The position numbers and the translations under genes were made by a program. A stretch of DNA of 64,000 bases from Clonostachys chloroleuca (lineage: Eukaryota > Ascomycota > Sordariomycetes > Hypocreales > Bionectriaceae). The stretch covers positions 17,422,001-17,486,000 of the forward strand of contig JBANAY010000003.1 in NCBI GenBank assembly GCA_037952775.1, given 5' to 3'. This document shows, piece after piece, positions 1 through 12,734 of the stretch. Numbering within the stretch: position 1 is the stretch's first letter; the number at the start of each line of letters is the position of its first letter. The notes below the pieces were generated by a model, which saw nothing but the letters and a program-made list of their open reading frames with translations, did no database searches and was not told the origin of the DNA.

Positions 1-2423
1 GCGACCGTCGGTAAAGGGCCTTGGTTGTCCCGTGCTCTCTGTCGCCCTCTCTCCTGGAGCAATGAGAAGCCTCCGAGACGGCTGATGATGGCAAACGGCT
101 CAAACCCGCCCGGGGGTGACCCATCGACTTACTACTACCCGTTATTACCCACAAGCCAAATCCCCGACAATGGCCCTGCGCTCATGGCCTGGACCATGAT
201 GGTGGGTTAGCGGTGGTCACCGGTGGATGAACGACTGTATTACTATGACCAAGATTCTCGTCAGTCATCGGCCTGCTATCATAACCTAGTGCTGCTTCCC
301 CGGCGAGCCCTGTTCCGCGTTCCCAACCCGGCGTGGTGTTGGGCCTCGTCCCAACTACTCCCTGCCTGTCCTGCACCTAATTACCACGCATTCGGTCCCT
401 GTCAATTCGCATTTTGGCTGCTTGTCGGGCATTGGCCACTAATCAAGCGTCCCGGCTTGACTATAAGCACGCACCAACTCGCTTACACTCGATTCCCATG
501 TGCTGCCCTTGTCCAGCTTGGCCCTTCTTGGGCCGCGTCCGTCCATATCCACGCACCTGCAGGTTAACAGGAAGCAGGCGCAACAGCTTACAGGCCCGCC
601 AATACACACGTGCAGAAATTTCATTTATTCCCGGCGTCATGATTCTAGAAGCAGTGCACATGCACATGCACAGCAGGTATTACCAATCGGATGGTTTGTG
701 ACCCTTGGCCAGTGATTCTGCAGGAACTGCACCAGCACGCACGCTCGGACAACCTCACTCCCGGGACCAACCTCCTTTTTACAAGGCCCAGCAGCCAGAT
801 GAGTAGAAGGGCACTCTTTCGATCTTCTCTGCCAAATTGAAGAGGGCCCACAGACGGCCGCTCCTAGCAGGCGAAGCCCTGGGTTGGGTTGGCAAACAGC
901 AGCACCGGGGTCTTTAGCTCAGGTTCTTTCTACCCCCATTGCCCATGAAGGCCACCACCTGCGGCCTCGTGCTTTTGGCGTTGATTAATCAAAGGCTTGC
1001 ATCGTGGGATGTTGTCAGATGATGACGGGAGCTTGTCTCCGGTTCCTGATGTCCCAGTGAAGGAATACTAGCCCCACAGCGAGGCATCCCAAGAGGAAAT
1101 CCTTTCATCAGATCCATGTTTCCATTCACTGCAGCCTAGGTTTGGCTGCTCTTGATGATTAGCTATCCACTGTATGCCGACAGAATGCTGTTCATGATAT
1201 CATTAGATGCCTGGCCGAATGCACGGAATGAGCCCCCTGCTCTGCGGATGTCATCAACAGCTAAAACAGGCTCAATCACTCTTTGTAAGAGCTGCATCTC
1301 TCTTCATAACCAGTTTCCCCGGTTTTGGACCCTGGAAGCATCATGGCCACATGGGAAACTTGAAACAATCCCTCGTTGCCCAAACCCTCTTACCCATCAG
1401 ACTTGCCAGCCCTGTAGCCACGCCCAGGTGGGTCAAGATTCGTTTTCGTTATCGTGGTGTCGCCATCCACGCCAACAGGGCCTGGTTCATTGATCTCAAC
1501 AATGGCGTCTTTCGTGAATTGTAGTGGAAGAAATCCGGGGTGAAACTCCGATGGCAAACACCTCCGCTTGCTACAGGGACCAGCCAGTTGGAAGCGAAAC
1601 TACATGGTATCATGCTCATAAGTGATTACCATGCAAGTAAGAGATTACAGAAAGCTATAGTGAATTTGGCCTATGTGTTCGTCATCGCCCAAGATGTCGC
1701 TATTTGAGTGTCCTTGGCAGACATCAAATCCATCCACCATGCACAGCAGTGGAGGCTCCTCTTCCAAGAGAATAAGATACCAAACCCATCTGCGGAGGAG
1801 GGATCCGCGGACGCTCATTCCAAGGCAGTGAAAATTTCATCCGAAGTCTAAAACGGGGCTTTAACCTTTTTCTGAGCGGTAACGCATTCAGCTGTCTTGA
1901 TAGCTCACACGCCGAGGCAGCTCTCTCCACTCCATGGAATGCTGAGAATCGTAGCATCTCCGAGCGGACAATGCAGCCTCACGATCCTAGTTCAAATTGC
2001 GATCTTCCAGTTTGGACGGGCTTTTACTCTGATGAATAGATGTGGTCCTTTTCGCTCAGTTTGCTCCCTCCCTCACTTACCAAGCATCAGCAGCGGATCA
2101 ATAGCGCAGCATGAAACAGGTTCATGTGAATAAGTCCCTCAATGAGCATCCTATGGTCCTCATCATGATTATAAGGACAGCCGCATAAGATTATGAAAGT
2201 TTGATGTGAGATTATGATCGTGATAAGAGTTTAGCTGCGACGGAACCACGGCCCAGCTCGCACTTGGTCGCACGTGACTCGCTGTCCCGTTTAGGCATGA
2301 GCGCTGGAACAACCAACCGATGAGGAAGCTTCAACGATCAAGCAAGTGGGTTAGGTGCAGACTGGACGGCTTGTCTCGGCTCTGACGTGTTTTTCTCGGT
2401 GAAGTGGAAAAGAGCAGTTGCTC
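1..2423. other. Gene-free left flank and aminopeptidase promoter
   Basis: Only short overlapping open frames occur here and none gives a recognisable protein or a conserved splice pattern. The last ~200 bases before the aminopeptidase ATG contain an extended E-box (CACGTGACT at 2271-2279) and are presumably its promoter and 5' UTR. I see no tRNA, repeat array or transposon remnant. Confidence 0.6.
2271..2279 (+). promoter_or_regulatory. Extended E-box upstream of aminopeptidase
   Basis: The sequence CACGTGACT lies about 150 bp before the first ATG of the aminopeptidase gene. CACGTGAC is a known binding core for fungal bHLH factors of the Cbf1 type. Position and sequence are seen; function is inferred. 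Confidence 0.3.
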
Positions 2424-4613
2424 ATGTCGTGGCTCTCGTCAATTCTAAAGCGAGCAGGTCTCACCAAGCAACACACAACTTTCACTGTCAACATCAAATC
2501 CTGTCAGCGATCCTTTGCATCATCGGTGACCATGGCTGTCCGGGACCCAAGCACCAAATCCAACTACGGGGAGTGGCGCACTAAGCACACCACCGCCAAC
2601 TTCACCCTCGACTTCGACGCCAAGCGTCTCAAGGGGTCCGTCGTTCTCCAACTCGAATCTCAGACCGATAAGGAGAGCACCGAGGTTGTTCTTGACTCGA
2701 GACATGTCAAGGTCTCCTCCATCAATGTGAACTCGGTCGAGTCCCAGTGGGAGCTGAAGCCCCATTCTGAACCCCTCGGCGCCCCTCTGCACATCTCCGT
2801 CCCTGGAGGCGCTCCCAAGGGCGAGATTATCAATTTGACCATTGATTTGGAAACGACTGAGAAGTGTACTGCCCTGCAATGGCTTACGCCTGCGCAAACT
2901 TCCAATAAGAAGCACCCCTACATGTTCTCTCAGTGCCAGGCTATCAATGCCCGCTCCATATTCCCCTGCCAAGATACACCTGACGTCAAATCTCCCTTTA
3001 CGTTCAATCTGACTTCCACTCTGCCCGTGGTAGCTAGTGGTGTTCCTGTCGGGGATCATGAAGCAACCCCTGGCGTGTCTAAGCTGTACAAGTTCGAGCA
3101 AAAGGTCCCCATCCCTTCCTATCTCTTTGCCGTTGCCTCCGGTGACATTGTTACCGCACCGATTGGTCCGCGATCCGTCGTCGCCACCGGCCCAAATGAG
3201 CTCGAGGGCTGTAAGTGGGAGCTCGAAAGAGACATGGAGAAGTTCATGGAGGTTGCTGAGAAGCTCGTCTTCCCCTACAAGTGGGGGGCTTATAATGTGT
3301 TAATTCTTCCCCCCAGCTTCCCTTACGGAGGTAAATGCATAAAATATGATCCTATCATATGCTTCTTAATGCTAATTCTAATCAAGGGATGGAGAACCCC
3401 ATCTATACATTCGCTACACCAACTATCATCAGCGGCGACCGTCAAAATGTCGACGTGATTGCCCACGAGCTCAGCCATAGCTGGAGTGGCAATCTGGTTT
3501 CCAATGCCAGCTGGGAGCATTTGTGAGTTAATCTCCGACATTGGCCATCGCAATCCAAGGCCCCTTGCTGATTCCCACTAGCTGGCTCAATGAGGGTTGG
3601 ACTATGTATCTTGAGCGCCGTATCCAAGCCGTAATTCATGGCGACGCCGAGTTTGACTTCTCTGCCATCCTTGGCTGGAAAGCCCTTGGTAACCCTTCCC
3701 TTACGCCTCCTTTCCAAAGGACCTGCATATAATTTTGCTAACGTTATCCAGAGGACGCTGTGAAGCACTTTGGTGGGGATCATGAGTACACCAAACTCAT
3801 CATTAGCCATGATAACGTCGATCCCGAGGATGTATACAGCACCATCGCTTACGAGAAGGGTTTCCACCTTGTGTATTATCTTGAACGAGTTGTCGGCCGC
3901 CCTAACTTCGATAAGTTCATTCCCCATTACTTCACGAAGTGGTCAGGGAAATCCCTGGACTCTTTTGAGTTCCGTGATACCTTCATGGACTTTTTCAACA
4001 ACCTTGGCGATGAGGAGATCAAGCTTAAGATCAAGGACATTGACTGGGAAGGCCGACTCTACACTCCGGGTCTCCCACCCAAGCCTACTTTCGACACTAG
4101 TTTAGCCAACCAGTGCTATGAGTTGGCTGCCAAGTGGGAAGATGAAGTGAGTTTCTCTCCGCTTGTTATACTCGACTTAACACCTGCCCCTTCGTATGTG
4201 ATCTATACTTACTATTGTTGTTACTTTAGTCCTTCGAGCCAAACGCCAAAGATGTCGAATCCTTCACTGGGAATCAGAAGCTCGTCTTCCTTGAGACGAT
4301 CCAGCAGCAGAAAGCTTTAAGTGCGGAAAGGGCGAAACTACTCGGCGAAGTGTACGAGTTCACGACCTCGCAGAATGTCGAGCTCAAATCGGCCTACTAT
4401 GTCATCGCCATGAAAGGTTCAGACTCATCTTCCTACGCTGGTGTTGCCGAACTTCTCGGACAGGTGGGCCGCATGAAGTTTGTCCGACCTCTGTTCCGCG
4501 AGCTGAACAAAGTCAACCGCGAGCTTGCGCTGGAGACATTCAAGAAGAACCAAGACTTTTACCACCCCATCTGCAAGGGTATGGTAGAGAAGGATTTGGG
4601 CCTCAAGGCATGA
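2424..4613 (+). CDS. Leukotriene A4 hydrolase-type aminopeptidase (M1 family)
   Basis: Zinc aminopeptidase of the M1 family, LTA4H/yeast Lap2 branch, which trims N-terminal residues from peptides and may hydrolyse epoxides. Five exons: 2424-3330, 3387-3522, 3582-3688, 3752-4146, 4230-4613; together 642 aa with all phases matching. Seen motifs: GGMEN (about 302-306, formed across intron 1), zinc site HELSH (329-333), third zinc ligand Glu in NEGW (E352), and YEKG further on, which matches the family's proton-donor tyrosine. The C-terminal third is the helical domain typical of LTA4H. The first in-frame ATG (2424) adds a 36-residue basic, Ser-rich leader before a second ATG at 2532 (MAVRDP), where the domain begins; the leader looks like a mitochondrial presequence, so two forms are possible. 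Identity is secure; localisation is inferred. Confidence 0.93.
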
Positions 4614-4769
4614 GCATCCTCGGGAGACAACAAGGGTGTCAAATTTCATAGAGCTCAATACAACCAAAAACTAGAGGGGGCAGATATATGTAGATATATT
4701 CAGCTCAAGCTATTACGAGGACCTTGGTTTGAAAATCCGAAATATAAAAAATAAATTGGACGGAAGCCG

Positions 4770-5176
4770 CTATTCCAACCACGTAGAGCCCTTCATGTTT
4801 TCACTCCACTTCTGATCCTCTGACCTGCTGAATTTGTTGACGGAAACTACTTGCTTGGCTCCAAAGTTGGCGTACAGGTGGGGGAAGCCGCCCTCCCACT
4901 TTATATCAGCCTTGATTGGGGCAAACTCCAGCTTCAGCACCCAGAGCTGGGTGGTCTGGGTAAAGAAAAGGTCACAGGTGTTCGGTACCTACGACCTGTC
5001 AGCAAGCCCATGTGATGTTGCGTTTCATTCACACCACCTACCTGCTCGTCAGTGCTCAAATGAACAAAGCCATCGGTCTGGTCTAGCTCTGAGAGAGGAT
5101 ATTCTTGAGGCAAGGGCTCCGGGGGAGCCGTCGGGACTATTTTGTAGAGATACCGAGGAAAGCCGTCGGAAGCCAT
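4770..5176 (-). CDS. DUF952 family small protein
   Basis: Two exons on the minus strand, 5176-5042 and 4988-4770, give 117 aa. The 53-bp intron (4989-5041) joins STDEQ to VPNTC and keeps the frame. The start is the ATG at 5176 (MASDGFPRYLYK). The upstream open frame lacks an ATG. DUF952 is a small domain found in bacteria and fungi, often labelled glutathione S-transferase-like, with no settled reaction. Seen hallmarks are the PRYLYKIVP beginning, the DGFVHLS segment, and KWEGGFPHLY near the end. It diverges from the Ten1 gene, with 338 bp between the two ATGs, so the two probably share a promoter. Family assignment is good; function is unknown. Confidence 0.82.
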
Positions 5177-5514
5177 TGCGATCGGAGATGAATATCGAGT
5201 TGCTTGGATTGTGAGGAGACTGGAACGATAGTATGGCAGATACGGCAAATAACCTCATAATCAGGTGTTGGCAGATGTCGTGCTATTAAAGGGTATCGCG
5301 ACACAGTGTTGTGGTATGCGAAATAGCACTGTGGAGCTCACGTCACACTTGGTAAGTGGCTCCAAATCCTGCACTACCCGTGACTGCTTTCCAGTCCTGG
5401 GACCAGCCGAGTTCTCAATCTATCCTTGGTCGATGAGATCATTGCCTGTTCTCGCATATATGGCGCCTATAGTCTTGAAATAAGGTGTGAAATCCGGCAC
5501 AGATTTACGCGGTA
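5177..5514. promoter_or_regulatory. Shared divergent promoter, DUF952 gene and Ten1
   Basis: This 338-bp gap separates two outward-facing ATGs and contains no coding signal, so it must hold both 5' UTRs and both promoters. No obvious TATA box is seen. Confidence 0.5.
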
Positions 5515-6039
5515 ATGTCTCGTGGTCCTATACCCTCTCAGCTATGCCTACTGTCACAGTTGCCGGCATACGCAGTTCATGACAAGGTGCGCTTCCTTGG
5601 TTGGTATGTGCAAACAAATGATCCGGTTCGCATAGTTTCGCCGCCAATATGCAGTGAAACAGACTATTGACAGATCTTCCATTCTTATTTTTTCCTTGCA
5701 AGGCTGATGATCTGGTGGTGCAGTGTGCTTGCATATTCAACAAGGGGTGCAATTCTTCAGCTCGCGCATGCATACCCTAGAGACACCAATGTCACGGCTC
5801 ATGTGGACGTGAGTCTTGTCCTAGAGACTTTGGGAGAAGAACAGACCCGTGTTGGTGAATGGGTCAACGTCATTGGATATATCACAGCCAGAGCAGACGC
5901 TCCTTCTGCTCCAACTGCGCCTTCGACCTCTACCCAGGCAGCTTCGGTCCATATACAAGCGCTAGTACTATGGTCCACCGGACCCCTAAACGTAGACCGG
6001 TATGAGATGAGTTTTGAGAAGAAGATAAACAAGGAGTGA
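5515..6039 (+). CDS. TEN1: CST complex subunit Ten1 (telomere capping)
   Basis: Ten1 is the small OB-fold partner of Stn1 in the CST complex, which binds the single-stranded telomere end and helps fill-in synthesis. Exon 1 is 5515-5603 (MSRGPIPSQLCLLSQL... ending RFLGC) and exon 2 is 5724-6039, giving 134 aa. The 120-bp intron splits the Cys codon after FLG. Seen similarity to fungal Ten1: PSQLCLLSQLP at the start, DKVRFLG, a strand with LQLAHAYP, and VDVSLVLETL followed by GEWVNVIGYI. The length fits the family (about 120-150 aa). Exon 1 is only 89 nt, so an annotation based on long open frames would miss it. The C-terminal tail after the OB fold is Ala/Pro/Thr-rich. Confidence 0.85.
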
Positions 6040-7521
6040 AGCCCGTGGGATCAAGATCACAATCGAGCAAACTTTTTCAACTACTCAACGAGCTCCGGCA
6101 TCAAGTTTCGGCTGATTGGTCAAGTAAGACACAGTCTCACAAACAACCTCCCTGCGTGAGGAGGAATTCGGAACCACAGCATCATCAGAGTAGAGACTCC
6201 GCAGCAACCAAGACGCATGTCATACAGCTCTGGCCCCATTCACCACCGCTGGCCAGTCGCTCCCCGTCTTCTGAGAGGCATCTCAGAGAGGCTGCATTAA
6301 GTGCGACCAACCCACCAATGAAGACTTCGCAAAGCTGCGTGTGAGGTACATGCATTGACCATCCCGCAGGAGGAGATGACTCGGCTTTATGCGAAGGAAG
6401 GGTGTTGCCCCGTGAGAAGAATTTCTTGGAAGACTACTAGGCAAGCCTGGTATTTTGAATACAATGGCAGTCTATAGCTCACTGGCGCGTGACCAATGGA
6501 AGGTTGGCATTTGCGCTGCTATGTACGCACAAAGTTCACAGTCGGCATGCGTGGTTATACCGGTGGTTGTTTGGGCCAGAGTTCCTCCATCGAAAGAGGC
6601 AGTATATATACTTATTTCATTATTGCAAGGGGTTTGCGCACACATTTTTTTAAAAAATAGGAGAAGTCGACAAAGCGCAGAGATTCATCTGCAAGGGTGC
6701 TGGTCAACTGAGCTAAGAATACCTACAAGTGAATACTGTTGAAGAAGGGGCCGCCGTAAGAAGAAGGCCGAAAGACATGACCTGCATTGCGAGTTGAGAA
6801 ATTCATAAATTGACTTACTTAAGATTGCAGAGAGTCGCCATCACCAAGCGAGGGTAAACATTATGCATCGGCCAGGATACGAAGCCCAGATTACGTCGTT
6901 AATAAAACTCGGGGTGTGAGAGCCTGGGTGCGTGCTAGGCTTTTGGCGGAGGCCAGGCAGCGCCGGCTAATACCCGGCTGGTGGAAGGGGGTGGGCAATT
7001 TCACGTGCGCATCTGCAGTATCACGCCCATCCGGCCCGCGACCGCGTTTCATGAGATACGTACAAGTTGAGTCGTGGGATTCCAGGTGGATTTAGAGGTG
7101 TGCGTGCTGCACTAGTGCTTCTGTTTCGTCCATATCATAATTACTTTTTCCTTGTCTGTAAACAGCAGCATACAAACCACGGAACTCGTACGAACCCCAC
7201 GTTCCCTCAGCTAGTATCACCTGCGACTATTTTCGAAAGCTACAGCTCGACCTAGTGCATCTCCCGACAAACGAGTACGGTGTCGCTTGCTGCCCATTGT
7301 CTATCCTGTTCCGCACCGGCGCAAGCTGGGCATAGGGCGCTTCTAATATTGAATTGTCTTACGGATGATGCGGTAGACGAGTCAACACACGCACCGAGGT
7401 GGAAATACAGCCAGCGTCTAGACGGAACCTGGGAGCCAGCGGGTTGTTCTGACAACGTTGACCGAAGCCACAAAACCTTCGTAGGGGGCCAAGCTGGGTC
7501 CCCGCATCAACTCGAGCAATC
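6040..7521. other. Intergenic, Ten1 to kinesin-3
   Basis: About 1.5 kb with only short open frames, none recognisable. The last few hundred bases are the presumed promoter and 5' UTR of the kinesin gene. No repeats or RNA genes are apparent. Confidence 0.5.
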
Positions 7522-10500
7522 ATGGCGCCCGGCGGAGGTGGCAACATTAAGGTGGTGGTGAGGGTGCGGCCGTTTAACAGCAGAGGTATGCTTAAACTTT
7601 GCTCCGCGATAACGCGCGACGGATGGGGCTGACAGTTGGATCTAGAAATGGACAGAGGAGCGAAGCGGATTGTGGAAATGAAGGACAACCAGACTATCAT
7701 CACAGTACCCGACGGACACCAAGGCAAGGGCAGCGCCAAGGACAACCAGCCGAAATCTTTCGCATTCGACAGGTCATACTGGTCCTTCAACAAAGCTGAT
7801 AGCAACTATGCGGGACAGAACAACCTCTTCGATGATCTTGGAGCCCCGTTGCTCGACAACGCTTTCGATGGGTACAACAACTGTATTTTCGCATATGGCC
7901 AGACCGGGTCCGGAAAGTCGTATTCCATGATGGGATATGGCAAGGAGGTGGGAATTATCCCCATGATTTGCCAGGAGATGTTCAACCGCATCCAGACCAT
8001 CCAGGCGGATGGTGTCACCAAGTGCACGGTGGAGGTTTCCTACCTCGAGATTTACAACGAACGAGTCCGCGATTTGCTCAACCCGTCAACCAAGAGCGGC
8101 CTGAAAGTCCGTGAACATCCCTCTACTGGACCCTACGTAGAAGACTTGGCAAAGCTAGTTGTTACCGGCTTCCAGGAGATTGAGCACTTGATGGACGAGG
8201 GTAACAAGGCCAGAACAGTGGCGGCGACAAACATGAACGAAACATCCAGTCGAAGTCACGCTGTCTTCACGTTGATGTTGACGCAGAAGAAGAAGGACAT
8301 TGAGACGAAGATGGAGGCCGAGAAGGTTGCCAAGATCAGTCTGGTCGATTTGGCTGGTTCGGAAAGAGCCAATTCGACCGGAGCGACTGGTGCGCGTTTG
8401 AAGGAGGGTGCGGAAATCAACCGATCTCTTTCTACCCTTGGCCGTGTCATTGCGGCATTGGCTGATATGTCTACTGGCAAGAAGAAGAAGGGCTCAGGCC
8501 AAGTGCCGTATCGAGACAGTGTTTTGACCTGGCTGCTCAAGGACTCGCTCGGTGGAAACAGTATGACGGCGATGATTGCGGCCATCAGTCCTGCAGACAT
8601 CAACTACGATGAGACGCTGAGTACTCTGCGATACGCCGACTCGGCTAAACGTATCAAGAACCACGCTGTCGTCAACGAAGATGCCAACGCCCGCATGATC
8701 CGTGAACTCAAGGAAGAGCTAGCTCTGCTCCGAAGCAAGCTGGGCGGAGGTGTCCCTGGCGGTGTTGCTGGCGCTGCCGTGCCTGCTGACGAGATGTATG
8801 ACCCAAACACGCCACTAGAAAAGCAAATGGTCAGCATTACTGGTGCCGATGGTACCGTCAAGAAGGTTTCCAAGGCCGAAATCGCGGAGCAACTCAGCCA
8901 GAGCGAGAAACTACTGACAGACCTGAACCAAACATGGGAGGAGAAGCTTCTGAAGACGGAAGAAATCCACAAGGAGCGTGAGGCTGCTTTGGAAGAACTG
9001 GGAATCAGCATTGAAAAGGGATTCATTGGTTTATCGACGCCAAAGAAGATGCCCCATTTGGTCAACTTGTCTGATGATCCTTTACTGGCCGAATGTCTCG
9101 TGTACAACCTCAAACCTGGCACGACCACTGTAGGCAACATGGATACAAACGCCGACCACCAGGCCAACATCCGGTTGAACGGCACACGTATTTTGCACGA
9201 CCACTGTACTTTCGAAAATGCGTCAGATGGCACGGTGACAGTCTTCCCATCGGAGGGGGCATCCGTTATGGTTAATGGCAAACGGATTGCAGAACCTACA
9301 CAACTGCACTCGGGATACCGAGTGATTTTGGGCGATTTCCACATCTTCCGATTCAACCATCCCATGGAAGCCAGAGCAGAAAGAGCGGAGGGTGGAGTTG
9401 GCGGCAGCTTGCTGCGACACTCGGTGACGGCAAGTCAGCTGATAGATAGGCCAACGCCATCGCCGAGCCCCATGCGATCTGGGCACGAGAGGACAATTAG
9501 TAGAGTGTCCGATTTTGCCGATTCGAGACCCGACTCACCTGCCGCGTTTGGACGTGGAGGACGAGACTCGGACTGGTCTCTTGCTCGGAGGGAGGCTGCT
9601 GGCGCTATTCTTGGGACAGAGCAAAACTTTACTAGCCTGACGGATGAGGAGTTGAATGCGCTGTTTGAGGACGTTCAGAAGGCAAGGCAGAGCGTGTTCA
9701 GGGCCGAGAAGATGGAGAGGATTCAGAGTCTGTCACCTCGTACCCGATTAGAGAAAAGTACTTGTCTACGGGCACGATTGACAACTTCTCTCTTGATACT
9801 GCTCTGACGATGCCCTCTACACCGCGACAAGGCGATTCTGACGACAAGCTGAAAGATGTACGTGAAGAGCTACAAAATCAGCTTGAAAGACAGAAAGAGG
9901 AGTTCCAGGAGCAGCTCAAGAACGCGGAGGCCGCAAACGTCGAGGTTGAGGAAATCAAGAAGGAAAAGGTCAGGATGGAAAATACCTTGAAAGAGCTGAA
10001 GGAGGATATGCAGAAACAGCTCAATCTTCAGCGCAAGAAGTACGAGGAGAAGATCGAGAAGATGGACCCTTTGAAACGACCCAAGGCCAATCCGAAGCTC
10101 TCGGAGGAGGAAGTCAATCGCGCAAAGGATGTCATCAAAGTCTGGCGGAGCAGACACTACGTCAAGATGGCCGAAGCCGTCCTGCAAAGCGCCGCCACGT
10201 TGAAAGAGGCGCAGATCATGAGCAATGAGCTTGATGAGAGTGTCGTTTTCCAGTTCACAGTCGTGGATGTCGGGCATTCCGTATGCTCGTCCTATGACAT
10301 GATGCTGAATGGCCTGACGGACGAGAGCGATGACATTGCTCTCGAGGAAGCGCCTAAGCCGTGTATCGGCATCAGGGTCGTCGACTACCGAAATGGCGTC
10401 GTCCGGCTTTGGAGTCTTAACAAGCTCTTGGAACGCGTGCGAATCATGAGGCAGATGCACCAGTACTTGGACCAGCCCGAGTATGCACAACACCTGAGTC

Positions 10501-12734
10501 TCGACAATCCTTTCGTGGAGGCCTGCATGCCTTCTTATACTCTCGTCGGAGAGGCAGAGGTGCCACTCCGAGCTGTATTTGAGAGCAGAGTCCAGGATTT
10601 TGCGCTTGAGGTATTGTCTCCGTATACATCAAGTACCATTGGTATCATCAAGCTATCTCTCGAGCCTTCACACGCTCGAGCACCTTCAAATACTCTTAAG
10701 TTCAATGTCGTCATGCATGAGCTGATTGGGTTCGCTGAACGCGAGGGCACAGAGGTACATGCCCAGCTCTTTATTCCTGGTATCTCTGAGGAAGACGGCA
10801 TCACAACAACTCAGATGATAAATGAATTCGACGAGGGTCCGGTCCGATTTGGGAGCGTTCATAGCATGAGCGTTCCTCTTTCGGCTCCATCTGATGTCAC
10901 CTTGAGAGCAGCGATCTTCGCAAATGTCACCTCAATGCATCTCGACAAGCTACTCAGCTGGGATGATATGCGTGACAGCTCTCCCATGGCCAACGGATCT
11001 GGTTCACGAATTAACGAGACCCAGTTCTTCACCCAAGAAAAGCACGATATTCTGTCTCGGATCCAGATAAAAGAGCTGGATGAAATAGGCGAGTATGCGC
11101 CGGTCGAAGTGGCCCAGACAAGTGAACTGGATACCGGCACGTTCCAGCTCCACCAAGGTCTGCAAAGGCGTGTTAGCATCGACATCTCGCACAGCTCCGG
11201 AGATGCCTTGCCCTGGGGAGACGTAACGTCAGTCCGAATCGGTAAGATAGAGCTTCTAGACTCCGCTGGCAAGATGCCCAACATGACAAGCAACGAGCCT
11301 TTTGTCTCCCTGAAGCTGGCCTCGAACCCAGTCTTCCGAGAGAATGCCAATGGAACCCGCTGCATTAACGTCAGCGCACAATGGGACTCTAGCTTGCACG
11401 GCTCTCTGCTGCTTGACCGGGTTACTGCCGACAAGTACCGAGTCCAGCTGACGGTCGCATGGGAAATCAGTTCAGAGAAGCTGGCCGAGCCCATGAAGTT
11501 TTCACAAAAAGTCTGTGTGCAGATACTGCCTAGAACCTTTGTCCGGCAGACATCGGTCTTCTCTTCGCTGTTCAAGAATGCCCGGTTTGTGCGATCATCG
11601 ACTGGCATCTTCACCCTCACAATGCGTCCCGCCCCAATTAAGAGAATCGGCGATCTTTGGAGGATGAACAGCCAGCACGACTACGTCAAGGGCGAAGAGA
11701 ACCTGAAGAGCTGGGCTCCTCGCGGGGTGTCGTTGGTGAGCGACTTCATCCGCGCTCGTCAGAAGCGGCGCCGTGCCACTGAAGTTGGGACCATGGAAAC
11801 CATTCTCAACAAGATGGGTATGGATGAGTCCAATAACTACACAAAGGTGAAGGAACCGGAGCCGGAGCCGTCTCCAGAACTCAAGCCTATCATCCCCAAT
11901 GATGACGACCTTTTGAATGATACGCCGGACACGTCGCCAGCACCTTCTATTCATGGCGACGATGAAGAAACCGAGGAGCAGGAAGAGAAGCCAGCGGAGG
12001 AGACTGCCCCGTCAGAAGAGCCTCAGGTTGAGCGGGAGTACAACGATATCCAAACCGACCTTTTAGAGCGTTGTGTGAAATTATGGAACAAATTCCCCGA
12101 CCCTTTGACAAACATTCTCAGCCCGGCGAACACGGCACCCCCTGAAGACGGAGTTGCAGTAGAGGCTCCTCTTCCCCCAAGCTTGATCACGACAATTATC
12201 CGCGTGCCGAAGAACCCCAAGGTCCTTAAGGGAGGTTATCTTCTTGTTCCTAACGACAACTCAACTCGCTGGGTGAAGAGGTTCGTGGAGCTACGTCGTC
12301 CCTACCTCCACATCCATTCAGCTACAGACGGAGACGAGGTCGGTCTTGTGAGCCTGCGTAATTCGCGCGTTGACAGCCAACCGGGAGTTCTCGGACTTTT
12401 GCATGGCCCTGACGACTACGACCAACCTCCAGGGCGGAATGGGGGCGCAGATTTCACCCCAGGACACCGGCGCACGGCATCGGGCAGGGTGATATCTACG
12501 GTATGGACTGGATCGAATGACCGATCAACCAATGGCGAAGGTCTCCAGCGCCTCAGTGAGAGGATGCAGGCGGCAGTTTTTGCCATATATGGCACCGACA
12601 ACACCTGGCTATTTGCGGCCAGGAGTGAGCGGGATAAGATGGACTGGATCTTCCGGATCGACCAAACTTACTTGTCGGTCGCTGGCAGCGCGGAGGAGAG
12701 CAGAGCGAGCAGCCCTCGACTGAGCGACTTCTAA
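7522..12734 (+). CDS. Kinesin-3 motor (KIF1/Unc104, fungal UncA type), frameshifted
   Basis: Plus-end-directed microtubule motor that moves endosomes and vesicles. Exon 1 (7522-7585, MAPGGGGNIKVVVRVRPFNS) is joined by a 60-bp intron to 7646-12734. Seen domains: motor domain (about 1-370) with P-loop GQTGSGKS (~105), switch I SSRSH (~222) and switch II DLAGSE (~256); FHA domain (~505-595); a coiled coil after ~755; a long KIF1-type middle region; and a C-terminal PH domain (~1546-1706) that would bind phosphoinositides. Length would be about 1717 aa, near that of other fungal kinesin-3 proteins. The reading frame breaks near 9685-9690: upstream the frame runs ...DVQKAR, downstream it resumes one base back as AERVQGREDGEDSE. 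Adding one G restores it. No intron fits the break. Confidence 0.93.
9685..9690 (+). other. Apparent -1 frameshift in kinesin-3
   Basis: The upstream frame runs on to a stop at 9805-9807, while the downstream frame is closed by a TGA at 9666-9668, so the switch must fall between them. Similarity to fungal kinesin-3 places it at GCAAGGCAGAG. One missing base (GG for GGG) explains it. No slippery heptamer of the usual kind is present. Confidence 0.8.

Noticed and set aside
1152..1524. Overlapping plus-strand frames in the left flank
   Set aside because: No recognisable protein, no splice pattern, and ordinary length for chance frames.
8604..9365. 253-codon minus-strand frame inside kinesin-3
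   Set aside because: It lies opposite the FHA and linker part of a clearly real protein and resembles no family.
9685..9690. Programmed -1 ribosomal frameshift in kinesin-3
   Set aside because: No X XXY YYZ slippery site or obvious stem is seen, and similar breaks occur in five other genes, which favours sequence error.
9660..9800. Intron as the cause of the kinesin frame switch
   Set aside because: Family sequence is continuous across the switch and no GT...AG pair of workable size exists.
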